This document shows, piece after piece, positions 8,261-16,216 of a DNA stretch of 42,360 bases (positions within the stretch are counted from its first letter, which is position 1; every line of letters begins with the position of its first letter). The position numbers were made by a program, and so were the translations under genes. This DNA comes from JBLKSS01 sp047607725. GTDB taxonomy: Bacteria > Pseudomonadota > Gammaproteobacteria > Enterobacterales > Enterobacteriaceae. The stretch spans positions 1 to 42,360 of the forward strand of contig NZ_JBLKSS010000122.1 of the NCBI RefSeq assembly GCF_047607725.1, given 5' to 3'. The notes under the pieces were generated by a model. It was given only the letters and a program-made list of their open reading frames with translations. It searched no databases and was not told the origin of the DNA.

Positions 8261-8670
8261 GGTAATTCTCCCGACAACACGCGTGTCGGGGCATTTATGC
8301 CGGGGGGTGTGCGGCCTGGGGCCGGTCACAGATTGCTGCCGCCGGGGAGTAAGTTGCCCCAAACGTATCATTAACGCGGATCCTGGCAACGGCTGGCTCA
8401 GGCCAAGGACCGGTATTGGAAGAAAATACGCTACAGCTCGCCGCACCAATGCTGCTCACTGGCAGCGGTAGCCAAAATGAAATACCGGTAAGAAGAACAA
8501 TTGAGGGTAATACTTTTAGTAAACATCATGGTTATTTTCAGTTATTAGCTGAAGTCCTTGTAATATTCCGAAAATCCTCGTAAAAATAAAATTATTATCT
8601 GCTACTATTTCTACCATAAGGGCGGAAAAAAGGCAAAGCGGGAAATTTCAGGATTTGTAAAGCATCGGCT
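8261..8670. other. Intergenic region upstream of mdtJ, no gene seen
   Basis: About 410 bases precede mdtJ. The distal half (about 8,500-8,630) is AT-rich and may carry the mdtJI promoter. No convincing coding frame, RNA or operator is visible. Confidence 0.4.
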
Positions 8671-8678
8671 GAAAGGAA

Positions 8679-8699
8679 GCGCCGCCCCTGTTGCGGCGC
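8679..8699 (-). terminator. Hairpin, possible terminator of the M20 peptidase gene
   Basis: GCGCCGC and GCGGCGC form a perfect seven-base stem with a seven-base loop. On the minus strand it is followed by TTCCTTTC, a weak T-rich tail. It lies about 50 bases beyond the stop of the M20 peptidase remnant, the expected place for its terminator. Confidence 0.4.
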
Positions 8700-8747
8700 G
8701 GCACGCGGTGGGGGAGTCGGCCGCGGAAAAAAGTGCTGAACTGAGGC

Positions 8748-9605
8748 TTATGGCTGCTCGGGCAGGAGCGTTTCGACAATGGCATGCCACAGCGCGCTCC
8801 CCGGCTCGATAAGGGCGTCGTTAAAATCATAGCTGGCGCTGTGCAGGGGACGGGAGGGCGTTTCGCCGTCGGCTCCCAGCCAGAAGTAGGCGTCCGGACA
8901 TGCCTCGAGCATAAAAGCAAAGTCTTCCGATGCCATCGGCGGCGTGATTGTGGGTGACCGGATAACCGACGCTAAACGTAACCTCGCCGCTGACGCCAAA
9001 GGACGGCGGCAGAGCGGCCACCAGGTCGCTAATCAGCGTTTTCACCCGGTCACGCACCGGCGTTTGCAGGCAGCGGAAGATGCCGCACAATACCGCATCG
9101 TCGGGGATCACATTCAGCGCAACGCCGCCGTTAATCTGGGTGACGCTCAGTACCGTCGAATCGGTTGGCGAGATGTGACGGGCGGTGATAGTTTGCAACG
9201 CCAGCAGTAGATGAGCGGCGGCAATAAGGGGATCGTCCCCCGTTTCGGGCATAGCGGCGTGGAAACTCCTGCCGGTCAGGGTAATCTCGAACGTATCCAG
9301 CGACGCCATCATGGCGCCGGGATTAATGCCGACATGGCCCGCCGGCAGGCCAGGCCAGGCCAGNNNNNNNNNNNNNNNNNNNNNNNNNNNNNNNNNNNNN
9401 NNNNNNNNNNNNNNNNNNNNNNNNNNNNNNNNNNNNNNNNNNNNNNNNNNNNNNNNNNNNNNNCAGGCCAGGCCAGGCCAGTTATGCAACCCATATATTC
9501 CCTGCATAGGAAACCGGCGGAACAGCCCATCATCAATCATGGCGCTGGCACCGGCCAGATTCTCCTCCGCCGGCTGGAAAATAAAATAGAGGGTGCCGTT
9601 GAACC
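8748..9605 (-). pseudogene. M20-family amidohydrolase/peptidase (hippurate hydrolase type), remnant
   Basis: The middle of the protein is clear on the minus strand: NGTLYFIFQPAEENLAGASA, IYGLHNWPGL, then after the gap AGHVGINPGAMMASLDTFEI, GRSFHAAMP and VLSVTQINGGVALNVIPDDA. At about 8,950 the frame changes and roughly 35 residues are missing between PVTHNH and PPMASEDFAFMLEACPDAYF, which carries the metal-site Glu-Asp. About 110 amino-terminal residues, including the MDALPM and CGHDGH metal motifs, are absent upstream of 9,605. The gap with pentanucleotide repeats lies inside the gene. The intact enzyme is a zinc or manganese hydrolase of N-acyl amino acids. This copy is certainly inactive. 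Confidence 0.8.
9346..9481. repeat. CAGGC pentanucleotide repeat flanking a 100-N assembly gap
   Basis: (CAGGC)3CAG occurs at 9,346-9,363 and again at 9,464-9,481, with exactly 100 Ns (9,364-9,463) between. The ancestral M20 codons for NWPGLP would naturally contain about two copies of TGGCC in this place. The array therefore looks like an in-gene expansion of that pentamer that could not be assembled through. The real array length is unknown because the Ns are a placeholder. Confidence 0.75.
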
Positions 9606-10408
9606 GGCGAGTGCGGCAAAGCGAGCGAGCGGCGCTTCGCTACTTCTCCCGATTTGATTTTACGGCAAGCGACGGCGGCTGCGGCAAAAATTTTATCGGT
9701 AATGATTGCTGCCTCCGCGCGTACCCGTTGAGCATAGCAGGGATAAGGCGGGAGATGATCCCGGAGGGAGACCCCCGCTGCGTCGGGGACGATAAAGTAC
9801 CGACGCGAAGGGAGGGCTGCCATCCCTCCCCGGGGTAATCTCCACCCGTGCCACGATCCTAACGTATAAATAAGATAGTGTGTCCTGGCCAATTTCCGGT
9901 TTATTAAATTTTTTCATCATCAGCACAGAGGCCATCTAATTCTCTCCAAATCAAGAGTGGCGCCTGATTTATTCAAGAGCTTATACTTGCCGTTATGCAT
10001 GCGGACGTCGATGGCAATCGTAGCTAACGCAGCGTCAGCGGGTATCGGAATGGACCATCGATTCGGCTGGTGCCATTAAAAGTGATAAGGTTTTAATTTG
10101 TCCAGCTTGGATAATTAATTGATATTACATAGAATAATATATTTATCATTTCTCATCTTTTGTTGTGATATATTTTTTGTTGTCGGTTTATACATCAAAT
10201 AAATATAAAAAACGACTAAGTTAATATAATGAGATTTGCGGTTGACCAAAAAAATACTAAGATGTGAAGCGCGAATAAACATTATCCTGACTGTTAGGGG
10301 ACGCTATTCTTGATAATCAGGCGAGATTAGTACTTATCGCTGATCCATTAACGTGAGTCGTTAAAGTAAGCGTTACGAAGCCGTCCTCTGCCGGAAGCGC
10401 TTGCCGCC
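9606..10408. other. About 800 bases without a recognisable gene
   Basis: The first third (to about 9,940) is crossed by short frames with no family match and may contain the rearranged N-terminal part of the M20 gene. The segment 10,080-10,300 is strongly AT-rich with no coding frame. No tRNA, hairpin terminator or repeat was recognised. Some of this may be the leftover of deleted genes. Confidence 0.45.
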
Positions 10409-11146
10409 TCAGCGGCGATAAGTGCGGCTGTCGACGTCGTCGCCCCTATCCGCGCCGAGGGACATTTTATCCACGCCGGGCGCCACGGCGGGCGATGCCG
10501 CTGGCAATCGCGCCAGCTGCGGCCAAAGCGCCATGATTAATGCAACAAGCATGCACAATTGCCGGTGGCTGACGCCGTCGCGCGCCTGCACCGCCATCCC
10601 TTGCAACGGGCAAGCCAGATATTTGGCCAACCGATCGGTATCGGTACTCGGGGGCAATTCACCTGACATTTGCCGCTCGCGATAAAAATCACGCAGCAGT
10701 TGTTCGGGCTGCATATTGTGGCTACGCAGCAGGGCGGCAATAGGCTGGGAATCGGCCGATAGGGCGGAAGAGGTGCAAATCAGGAAGCATCCTGGCGGTA
10801 AGCCTTCGCCGGTAAATTGGGCGACGCAAGCCGTAAGAAAGTCCTCGGTAGCGCCGGCGACGCGGCGGTGGGGGTTATCCAGACAGGGCTTCATTTTCCG
10901 AACAAAGCGCTGGAGATAACGTTCCATCCGTTCCATCGCCGCGCGAAAAAGCCCCTCCTTATTACCGAAAGCATGATATAGGGTCGGCGCTTTAGCACCG
11001 GTGGCGGCCACCAGATCATGCATCGATGTCGCCTCGAAGCCGTGCTGCCAGAATAAACGCAGGGCCACGTCCAGTGTGGCATCGGCATCAAAATGTTTCG
11101 GCCTGCCGCGTCCGCGAAGGGCGGTAACGGCCGTTTTGCTGCTCAT
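10409..11146 (-). CDS. TetR-family transcriptional regulator
   Basis: ATG 11,146 is preceded by AGAGGAG at good spacing, giving 245 residues. An in-frame upstream start at 11,194 is less likely. The helix-turn-helix is at about residues 41-60 (SMHDLVAATGAKAPTLYHAF), followed by GNKEGLF, standard for TetR N-termini. The ligand domain ends recognisably near MALWPQL. The last about 35 residues (PAASPAVAP to TYRR) have no counterpart and suggest that the native stop was lost. The gene is divergent from the bhsA-like gene at 11,389 with 242 bases between. In E. coli the TetR repressor ComR likewise sits beside and represses bhsA (comC), so a similar regulatory pairing is plausible, but orthology is not established. 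Confidence 0.8.
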   Translation of the reverse strand: MSSKTAVTALRGRGRPKHFDADATLDVALRLFWQHGFEATSMHDLVAATGAKAPTLYHAFGNKEGLFRAAMERMERYLQRFVRKMKPCLDNPHRRVAGATEDFLTACVAQFTGEGLPPGCFLICTSSALSADSQPIAALLRSHNMQPEQLLRDFYRERQMSGELPPSTDTDRLAKYLACPLQGMAVQARDGVSHRQLCMLVALIMALWPQLARLPAASPAVAPGVDKMSLGADRGDDVDSRTYRR

Positions 11147-11388
11147 GGTCTCCTCTCTGGGTTCATGACATTCATTAATATAATTAGTGATCATTACAAA
11201 AATTACAACCCCCTTTACGCCACAATGTTAACCCGATCGCTTCTCATAGCGGCCTTACAATGAATAAAAATTAATAATCATTAATAAAATACTTGATCGA
11301 CGCACTCAACAAGGCTAGTTTTTAGTTATCGAACGTTAACTAAAACGCGTATACCACCCCTTTCAGTTACCAGAGAAGAGAGAATTTT

Positions 11389-11649
11389 ATGAAAAACGTA
11401 ACTTATGCCATTGCCGCTTTAATGCTCAGTACCTTGTCTTTTGCCGGCTTTGCCGCTCAATTAGTTCAGCAAGCTCCGGCCGACCAGCAGAAAGTGGGTG
11501 TGGTTTCGGCGACGGTAAATAACAGTAACCTGTCGTAGCTGCAGGCAGAATTGGCCGCGCAGGCCGATGCCAACGGCGCCAAATCTTACAAAATTACCTC
11601 CGCCTCCGGCGAGAATAATTTGCACGGCACCGCCGTTATTTATCAGTAA
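11389..11649 (+). pseudogene. BhsA/McbA-family small periplasmic protein with an in-frame TAG
   Basis: The frame encodes MKNVTYAIAALMLSTLSFAG, a signal peptide ending in FAGFAA. It then gives the family pattern QQKVGVVSATVNNSNLS, an amber codon at 11,536-11,538 (codon 50), and LQAELAAQADANGAKSYKIT with the ending HGTAVIYQ. That matches the 85-residue BhsA (YdgH/BhsA/McbA) family end to end, so the single TAG is the only lesion. BhsA-type proteins affect stress resistance, biofilm and outer-membrane permeability. A strong terminator follows. The divergent TetR gene is the likely regulator. The amber codon could also be a sequencing error. Confidence 0.8.
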
Positions 11650-11702
11650 CGAAATCGTCGGCCGGCGATTTCCCGCCGCCTAACGCCTGTATTCATTACC
11701 GA

Positions 11703-11740
11703 CCCCGGCGGCAATCCTTGCCCCGGGGCCGTTTTGTTTT
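11703..11740 (+). terminator. Rho-independent terminator of the bhsA-like gene
   Basis: CCCCGG pairs with CCGGGG, and inside it GGCAA pairs with TTGCC around a TCC loop. The hairpin is followed by CCGTTTTGTTTT, a clear T-rich tail on the plus strand, 54 bases after the bhsA-like stop codon. Confidence 0.8.
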
Positions 11741-11925
11741 ACGCCGTCGGCAGCCGTTTAACTATCGGCGCCGATTATCGCCGTCAGAACGACGGCGGAC
11801 ATTATCTGCGCACGCTGTTCAGCGCCAGCGGCGCCTATTATGGCAACGCGCTTGGACCTGATTATAACACGGCCCACGCCAGCCATTTTCATTTGGGTAT
11901 GCGCGGTTTTGGTCTGTGTCGCTGA
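11737..11925 (+). pseudogene. Extensin-like C-terminal domain fragment
   Basis: The frame encodes SRLTIGADYRRQNDGGHYLR, then ACYYGNALGPDYN-like and AHASHFHLGMRGFGLCR up to a TGA at 11,923-11,925 (the native text here reads GAYYGNALGPDYNTAHASHF). This is the end of the extensin-like family, whose metal-binding motif is PDYN.AH..HFHL. The upstream two-thirds are missing; the fragment begins at the terminator of the bhsA-like gene with no start codon. Intact members are exported cell-envelope proteins related to D-Ala-D-Ala peptidases. It is a truncated pseudogene. Confidence 0.6.
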
Positions 11926-12058
11926 CCGCCGGGGGTAAGGGGTTAGCGAAGGCTCAGCGGGCGGCGGCGCCATTGGCCCACTGTATATCGGTTCCGGCGC
12001 GGGTGCGCCGGTGACAATCACAACGCGGGAAATTCCCGCAGGTTAGGAAGAAAAAACT

Positions 12059-13648
12059 ATGGCCCGTCGAACGCCTATTGAGCGCTACCGTAACATCGGC
12101 ATCAGTGCCCACATCGATGCCGGTAAAACCACTACAACCGAACGTATTCTGTTCTATACCGGCGTAAGCCATAAAATTGGCGAGGTACACGACGGCGCCG
12201 CCACGATGGACTGGATGGAGCAGGAGCAGGAACGGGGAATTACCATTACCTCCGCCGCCACTACCGCTTATTGGAAAGGGATGGCCGGCGATTTGCCGGC
12301 ATACCATATCAATATTATTGATACCCCTGGGCATGTGGATTTTACCATCGAGGTGGAGCGCTCCAGGCGGGTATTGGATGGCGCGGTGATGGTCTATGAC
12401 GCCGTGGGCGGCGTACAGCCGCAATCGGAAACCGTATAGCGTCAGGCCAATAAATATCATGTTCCGCGCATCGCCTTCATCAATAAAATGGACCGCACCG
12501 GCGCGGACTTTTTCCGCGTGCACGATCAAATCAGCGAACGGCTTAAGGGTGTCGTGGTGCCGGTATAAATTCCGGTCGGAGCGGAGGAGCATTTCCAGGG
12601 CGTGGTGGATTTGGTGAAAATGAAGATGATCGTCTGGGACGAAACCAGCCTGGGGGTCAAATTCACCTATGACGCCATCCCGGCCGATCTGTTGCCGCTG
12701 GCCGAGACTTGGCATAACCGCATGGTGGAAGTCGCCGCCGAGGCCAATGAGGCGTTGCTGGAAAAATACCTTAACGGCGAGCCCCTAAGCGAGCAGGAGC
12801 TGAAAGCGGCGCTGCGGCAGCGGACGATCGCCAATGAGATCGTGCCGATGCTGTGCGGCAGCGCGTTTAAAAACAAAGGTGTACAGGCATTGCTGGATGC
12901 GGTAGTGGATTATTTGCCGTCGCCGGTGGATGTGCGTGCGATAATGACGAGGCGGACCACGAAGCGGTGCGTCACGCCAGCGACAGTGAGCCGTTTTCCG
13001 CGCTGGCGTTCAAAATCATGACCGATCCCTTTGTCGGGCAATTGATTTTCTTTCGCGTCTATTCCGGTGTCGCCAGTACCGGCGATACGATTTACAACCC
13101 GGTGAAAGGCAAAAAAGAGCGCCTTGGGCGGTTGCTGCAAATGCATACCAACGAACGCAAGGATATTAAAGAGGTGCGCGCCGGCGACATTGTCGCCACC
13201 GTCGGGATGAAGGATGTGACCACCGGCGATACGCTAAGCGATCCGGCGCAAGCTATTATCCTGGAACGCATGGTGTTCCCCGAGCCGGTCATTTCGCAGG
13301 CCATCGAGCCGAAAACGAAAGGCGACCAGGAAAAAAATGGGTATCGCCCTTAGTCGTCTGATGCAGGAGGATCCGTCGTTCCGCGTGCGTACCGATGAGG
13401 AATCCGGGCAAACGATTATTTCGGGCATGGGCGAGCTGCATTTGGAAATACTGATGGATCGCCTGCGTCGTGAATTTAATGTGGAGGTCGCGGTTGGGAA
13501 ACCTCAGGTGGCTTACCGGGAAACCATTACCCAAAGCGTCGAGTCGGTGGAAGGCAAATTTGTCAAACAATCCGGCGGCCGGGGACAATATGGGCATGTG
13601 GTGTTGAATTTGACGCCGCAGCCTGCCGGTCAGGGCTATGCCTTTATC
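12059..13648 (+). pseudogene. Second elongation factor G (fusA paralogue), multiply broken and truncated
   Basis: ATG 12,059 follows an AGGAAG ribosome-binding site. The frame encodes the EF-G start MARRTPIERYRNIGISAHID with the G1 motif AHIDAGKT at residues 17-24, IIDTPGH and NKMD. There are five lesions. Trp in ETVWRQANK is TAG at 12,437-12,439. Gln in VPVQIPVG is TAA at 12,566-12,568. A frameshift lies at about 12,943. A seventh A in the run at 13,331-13,337 shifts the frame in QEKMGIAL. The gene is cut at 13,648 in GYAFI by the insertion element, losing about the last 170 residues. Differences from the usual housekeeping EF-G text suggest a dispensable paralogue, so loss need not be lethal. 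Confidence 0.88.
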
Positions 13649-13710
13649 GTAAGCGTACGCCCAGCGCTGTCTGTTAATTCCCCATCAAGTTATTGAAGAT
13701 GATGTCCATT
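13649..13710 (-). mobile_element. Insertion-sequence end (right copy, partial)
   Basis: The sequence is the reverse complement of 1-52 with one mismatch and extends ten bases further, to 13,710. On the minus strand it encodes MDIIFNNLMGN and a stop at 13,674-13,676, the apparent end of a transposase, then 25 non-coding terminal bases. It abuts fusA directly after the codon for Ile in GYAFI. Beyond 13,710 the sequence turns into a T run with ambiguous bases and no longer looks like a transposase, so the element is incomplete here. Confidence 0.7.
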
Positions 13711-14029
13711 NTTTTTTTAATNAGATTATATTTTTGTATCCCTACTTACACGTCATAATTTTCTGTTTCATAAGTGATTTTACGCTTTTTTCGTCAAAAA
13801 TACACTGTTAAAAATAACTATTTTTCATTATAAATCAATATCTTGCATTGTTTTTTTTTGCGTTTTAACGCATAAAAGGCGGCAAAAAATGCTACAAAAT
13901 TCGCCTTTCGGTAAGGGCCGCCGAAGCCCGGCGTAAGCCGGTAACGGTTCTCATAGAGACGCACCACCCCTCCCCCACTGCCAAGCCCTACGGCCTTTCA
14001 GCGAATATGATGTGTCAAAACCCCTGTAA

Positions 14030-14084
14030 CCCCGGTGAGCGGTCAGAATGGCGCGTAGCGACGTTCTGAGCGTGATTTCCGGGG
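14030..14084. repeat. Long inverted repeat in the origin region
   Basis: CCCCGG (14,030-14,035) pairs with CCGGGG (14,079-14,084). Inside, TCAGAA (14,043-14,048) pairs with TTCTGA (14,064-14,069), with CGC/GCG around a small GTA loop. It may act as a single-strand initiation (primosome-type) hairpin or a structured transcript; either is inference. Confidence 0.5.
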
Positions 14085-14151
14085 CGTTAGCGGATACGCA
14101 GCAGACGCTTACGGGGGTGATACCACTTTAGTTACAACAACAAATTATGCC

Positions 14152-14160
14152 AGTGGATAA
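14152..14160 (-). promoter_or_regulatory. DnaA-box-like site
   Basis: On the minus strand it reads TTATCCACT, eight of nine bases of the DnaA consensus TTATCCACA. It lies about 390 bases downstream of the repA stop, between the two inverted repeats. Confidence 0.45.
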
Positions 14161-14193
14161 AAAAGCTTAATGCGGTTTTAAGGGGCGAAGCTG

Positions 14194-14260
14194 ATGCTTT
14201 CGCTGTAGCTGACGTTTTCTATCTGAGCGGCGCGGCGGAAGCCGCTGCAAGCGAAAGCAT
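14194..14260. repeat. Large hairpin with 11-base arms in the origin region
   Basis: ATGCTTTCGCT (14,194-14,204) and AGCGAAAGCAT (14,250-14,260) are exact complements. Inside, GCGGC and GCCGC form a second stem around GGAA. The nested structure suggests a cruciform or transcript hairpin near the origin. Confidence 0.5.
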
Positions 14261-14545
14261 TTCTATTTACTCCCTTTTTGAAGGGCTTGTTTTGTTCAGA
14301 AATAACGTTCGGAGTTAATGTTGAATCGCTCGTCAAAGACGAAGTTAATGATTATATGCCGTAAACATGAGCGACAACGCGATTCGCGTTTGGTTAAAAT
14401 GTGTTCATATTCGCTGTTTTTCTCGTGATACTTTCGGTAGCTCGGCTATTTTAACGAGACCATTGCGATAATTTTGCGTTTAATGCCAACAGGAACGCCG
14501 CGACGCGCGCGGTGAGGGAGTGAGGGAAGAAAGTCAAGCTACGCG

Positions 14546-15637
14546 CTATATCGGCACGCCGGCACGCTCCAGCAGCGCTTTGTAGTAGGCTTCCCGATCA
14601 CGTTGTTGCAGGCCGGGGATCTCCTGCTTGAGACTGTTTTCCAACTGCATGACGCGAATGGGCGACACTGCGCTGCTAGTAGACCATTTGACGAAGGCCT
14701 GATAGTAAGGATTTTGGCGCTGTTGCTTTGCTTTGGCGATGTGTCGGATTTTTCGCTGTGCTTCGTCGAGCACCCAATCAATCCGACTACTGTTACCTTC
14801 CTGCTCGTTGAGCGCGGTTTCTATTTTACTCACTTTGACCGCTTTCTCTTGCTGCAAGTCCGGGCTGACAACCCAACGTTTGATTTGCTTGAGGCGATTG
14901 CGCAGAGAATGCCGGTCTTTTAAATCAATACCGATGCGCTCCACGCGCAGCAAGTGACGCTCATACTTTTGGCGCAGGCTTTCCGTCAGCCCCTTCCTGA
15001 TAGCCCAGGAACGAAACTGCCCTAGCCACTGGCGAATTTCCTCGACCTGTATACCCCGGCTGGTAAAGAACTTTTCGGTGAGCCAGATACGCAGCGGTTT
15101 GTTCTGCCCGGAGTCGGTGTCTTTTCCACGTAAAATGACGACATAGGAAAGCTGCTCCATGACCGATAGAGCGTGAAGGGGGGAATCGTAAGCTTTGCGT
15201 CCATTCTCATACCGGTGGAGCATCCCCATTGAGGCGGCCACCTGTTCAAACGGCTGCATGATTTCAAACGGGTAATCACTGTCCGGGTTGTAATCACAGT
15301 TCGCCGACAAGACCAGTGAAAGGACATTCAGAGCTTCACAGCTTTCTGAACGGGCAGAAACCCGCATGGATTTAGGAGAAAATTCGGGATCATTCCGTTT
15401 GGTATAGGGGGTATAACCTTCCCGTCTTAATGCAATAAGCTCTGCGTTTCGGTGCCAGTCATGGCGACTCATTCGAGCAACCACTTTCGCGGCCGTACCG
15501 CGCGGTACGGTGCAATTCATCGCGGGTGTATAGCGCCGATGGATTTTCGATTTTCCCTTGCGCAATGCATTGGATTCCCCTCGGCGGGAACGACTGGGAA
15601 AGTCAGGTTTCTCCTGAATAGCAGCTTGAGTGCTCAT
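14546..15637 (-). CDS. repA: Plasmid replication initiator RepA
   Basis: This 363-residue basic protein contains CTVPRGTAAKVVARMSRHDW, AELIALRREGY, SANCDYNPDSDYPFEIM, YENGRKAYD and PLRIWLTEKFF. These blocks are typical of the IncFII/IncL-M RepA superfamily, especially the RepA type found on aphid and weevil endosymbiont plasmids. ATG 15,637 overlaps the stop of a 21-codon leader peptide as ATGA, indicating translational coupling; a longer in-frame TTG start inside the leader is unlikely. RepA binds the origin just downstream and starts replication. Control is expected from the antisense RNA at 15,777-15,835 and the CopB-like repressor upstream. The gene is intact. Confidence 0.88.
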   Translation of the reverse strand: MSTQAAIQEKPDFPSRSRRGESNALRKGKSKIHRRYTPAMNCTVPRGTAAKVVARMSRHDWHRNAELIALRREGYTPYTKRNDPEFSPKSMRVSARSESCEALNVLSLVLSANCDYNPDSDYPFEIMQPFEQVAASMGMLHRYENGRKAYDSPLHALSVMEQLSYVVILRGKDTDSGQNKPLRIWLTEKFFTSRGIQVEEIRQWLGQFRSWAIRKGLTESLRQKYERHLLRVERIGIDLKDRHSLRNRLKQIKRWVVSPDLQQEKAVKVSKIETALNEQEGNSSRIDWVLDEAQRKIRHIAKAKQQRQNPYYQAFVKWSTSSAVSPIRVMQLENSLKQEIPGLQQRDREAYYKALLERAGVPI

Positions 15638-15699
15638 ACTTTCCAACGCCTATATTGCGCAAGAAGAGTACGCGCTGAGACTTGCAATACATGAAACAT
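15634..15699 (-). CDS. repA leader peptide (RepB/Tap-like), 21 residues
   Basis: ATG 15,699 follows AAGGAG (15,711-15,716 on the minus strand) and encodes MFHVLQVSARTLLAQYRRWK and V, then TGA overlapping the repA ATG by sharing TGA/ATGA. Short coupled leader peptides of this kind (Tap in IncFII, RepY/RepB in IncI and IncL/M) must be translated for RepA to be made. A GGCGTTGG just before the repA start could pair with CAACG in the upstream antisense-target loop, as in the pseudoknots of IncI/IncB plasmids; that pairing is inference. Confidence 0.65.
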   Translation of the reverse strand: MFHVLQVSARTLLAQYRRWKV

Positions 15700-15776
15700 A
15701 CTGCTATATTCTCCTTGCCAGAGGATTGTCCGAATGGTGTTTTGTTAGGCAATAAATCTTCTGGCAGTTTACTGTG

Positions 15777-15835
15777 AACCCCTGTTATTCTGTGATCTTC
15801 TTGGTCGTTGAGCGCAGATTGCGGGGTTTTCCTAT
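15777..15835 (+). ncRNA. Antisense RNA controlling repA (CopA/Inc type), 3' hairpin and terminator
   Basis: On the plus strand, AACCCC (15,777-15,782) pairs with GGGGTT (15,823-15,828) across a long loop, and TTTTCCTATTTT follows, giving a rho-independent end. The element lies antisense to the repA leader, between the copB-like gene and the leader peptide, exactly where IncFII-type plasmids encode their incompatibility RNA. The 5' end probably lies some tens of bases to the left. The opposite strand of the loop contains CAACG, complementary to CGTTG before the repA start. Confidence 0.6.
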
Positions 15836-15952
15836 TTTAGACTTCATCTTGTCGAATCCGCCTTACTCCTAGCGCTCTTTTCGGCAGCGCCATACCAATG
15901 ATGGGTTAGAATCTAGCACTCGGGTACTGTCTAGTCAAGAATATCCTGAAAC

Positions 15953-16216
15953 TCATTTTTGTTCATTGAAATATTTATCTTGGAACTCCACCATAGCTTC
16001 ATAAACTGCATCCTGCAGGGTTAGTCCTTGTTTTTTACACTGTATTTTAAACTTCTCGGCAAACACATACGGCACAAAGGTTCTAATCAATTTGTGCGAT
16101 TTTTGTTTGTTTGCATCCGACCGGCGGTTAAGCTCAGTTTTTGTAAGTGGATTACCTTTCCGGTACTCTCTCTTGGTTTTTGTTTCTTGCTGATCAGACA
16201 TTGTACGAGTCGCCAT
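15953..16216 (-). CDS. CopB/RepA2-like copy-number repressor
   Basis: This is an 87-residue basic protein. The pattern KGNPLTKTELNRRSDANKQK, then SHKLIRTFVPYVFAEKF and GLTLQDAVYEAMVEFQDKY, parallels IncFII CopB (RRGKPMTDSEKQ..., HKEIKVFVKNPLKDLM, GITQAQFVEKII) in order, spacing and length (86 residues). CopB represses transcription from the repA promoter that lies between it and repA. Gene order copB - antisense RNA - leader peptide - repA is the IncFII order. The start at 16,216 lacks a clear ribosome-binding site; the Met at codon 6 is an alternative. Assignment rests on pattern and position. Confidence 0.65.
   Translation of the reverse strand: MATRTMSDQQETKTKREYRKGNPLTKTELNRRSDANKQKSHKLIRTFVPYVFAEKFKIQCKKQGLTLQDAVYEAMVEFQDKYFNEQK

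Larger units (their letters stand above)
13711..14545. other. Plasmid origin-type region downstream of repA
   Basis: This 835-base stretch has no credible gene. It begins with ambiguous bases (N at 13,711 and 13,722) and an AT-rich segment to about 13,900. It then contains a DnaA-box-like site and two large inverted repeats. In IncFII-related replicons the origin and a lagging-strand priming site lie just downstream of repA, which is the arrangement here. The exact origin cannot be placed from sequence alone. Confidence 0.55.

Noticed and set aside
8261..8449. Extended N-terminus of MdtJ
   Set aside because: The added 63 residues are basic/proline-rich, absent from the SMR family, and lack a ribosome-binding site.
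9346..9481. CRISPR-like array at the gap
   Set aside because: The repeat unit is five bases with no spacers; it is a simple tandem repeat inside a gene. No CRISPR array was found anywhere in the window.
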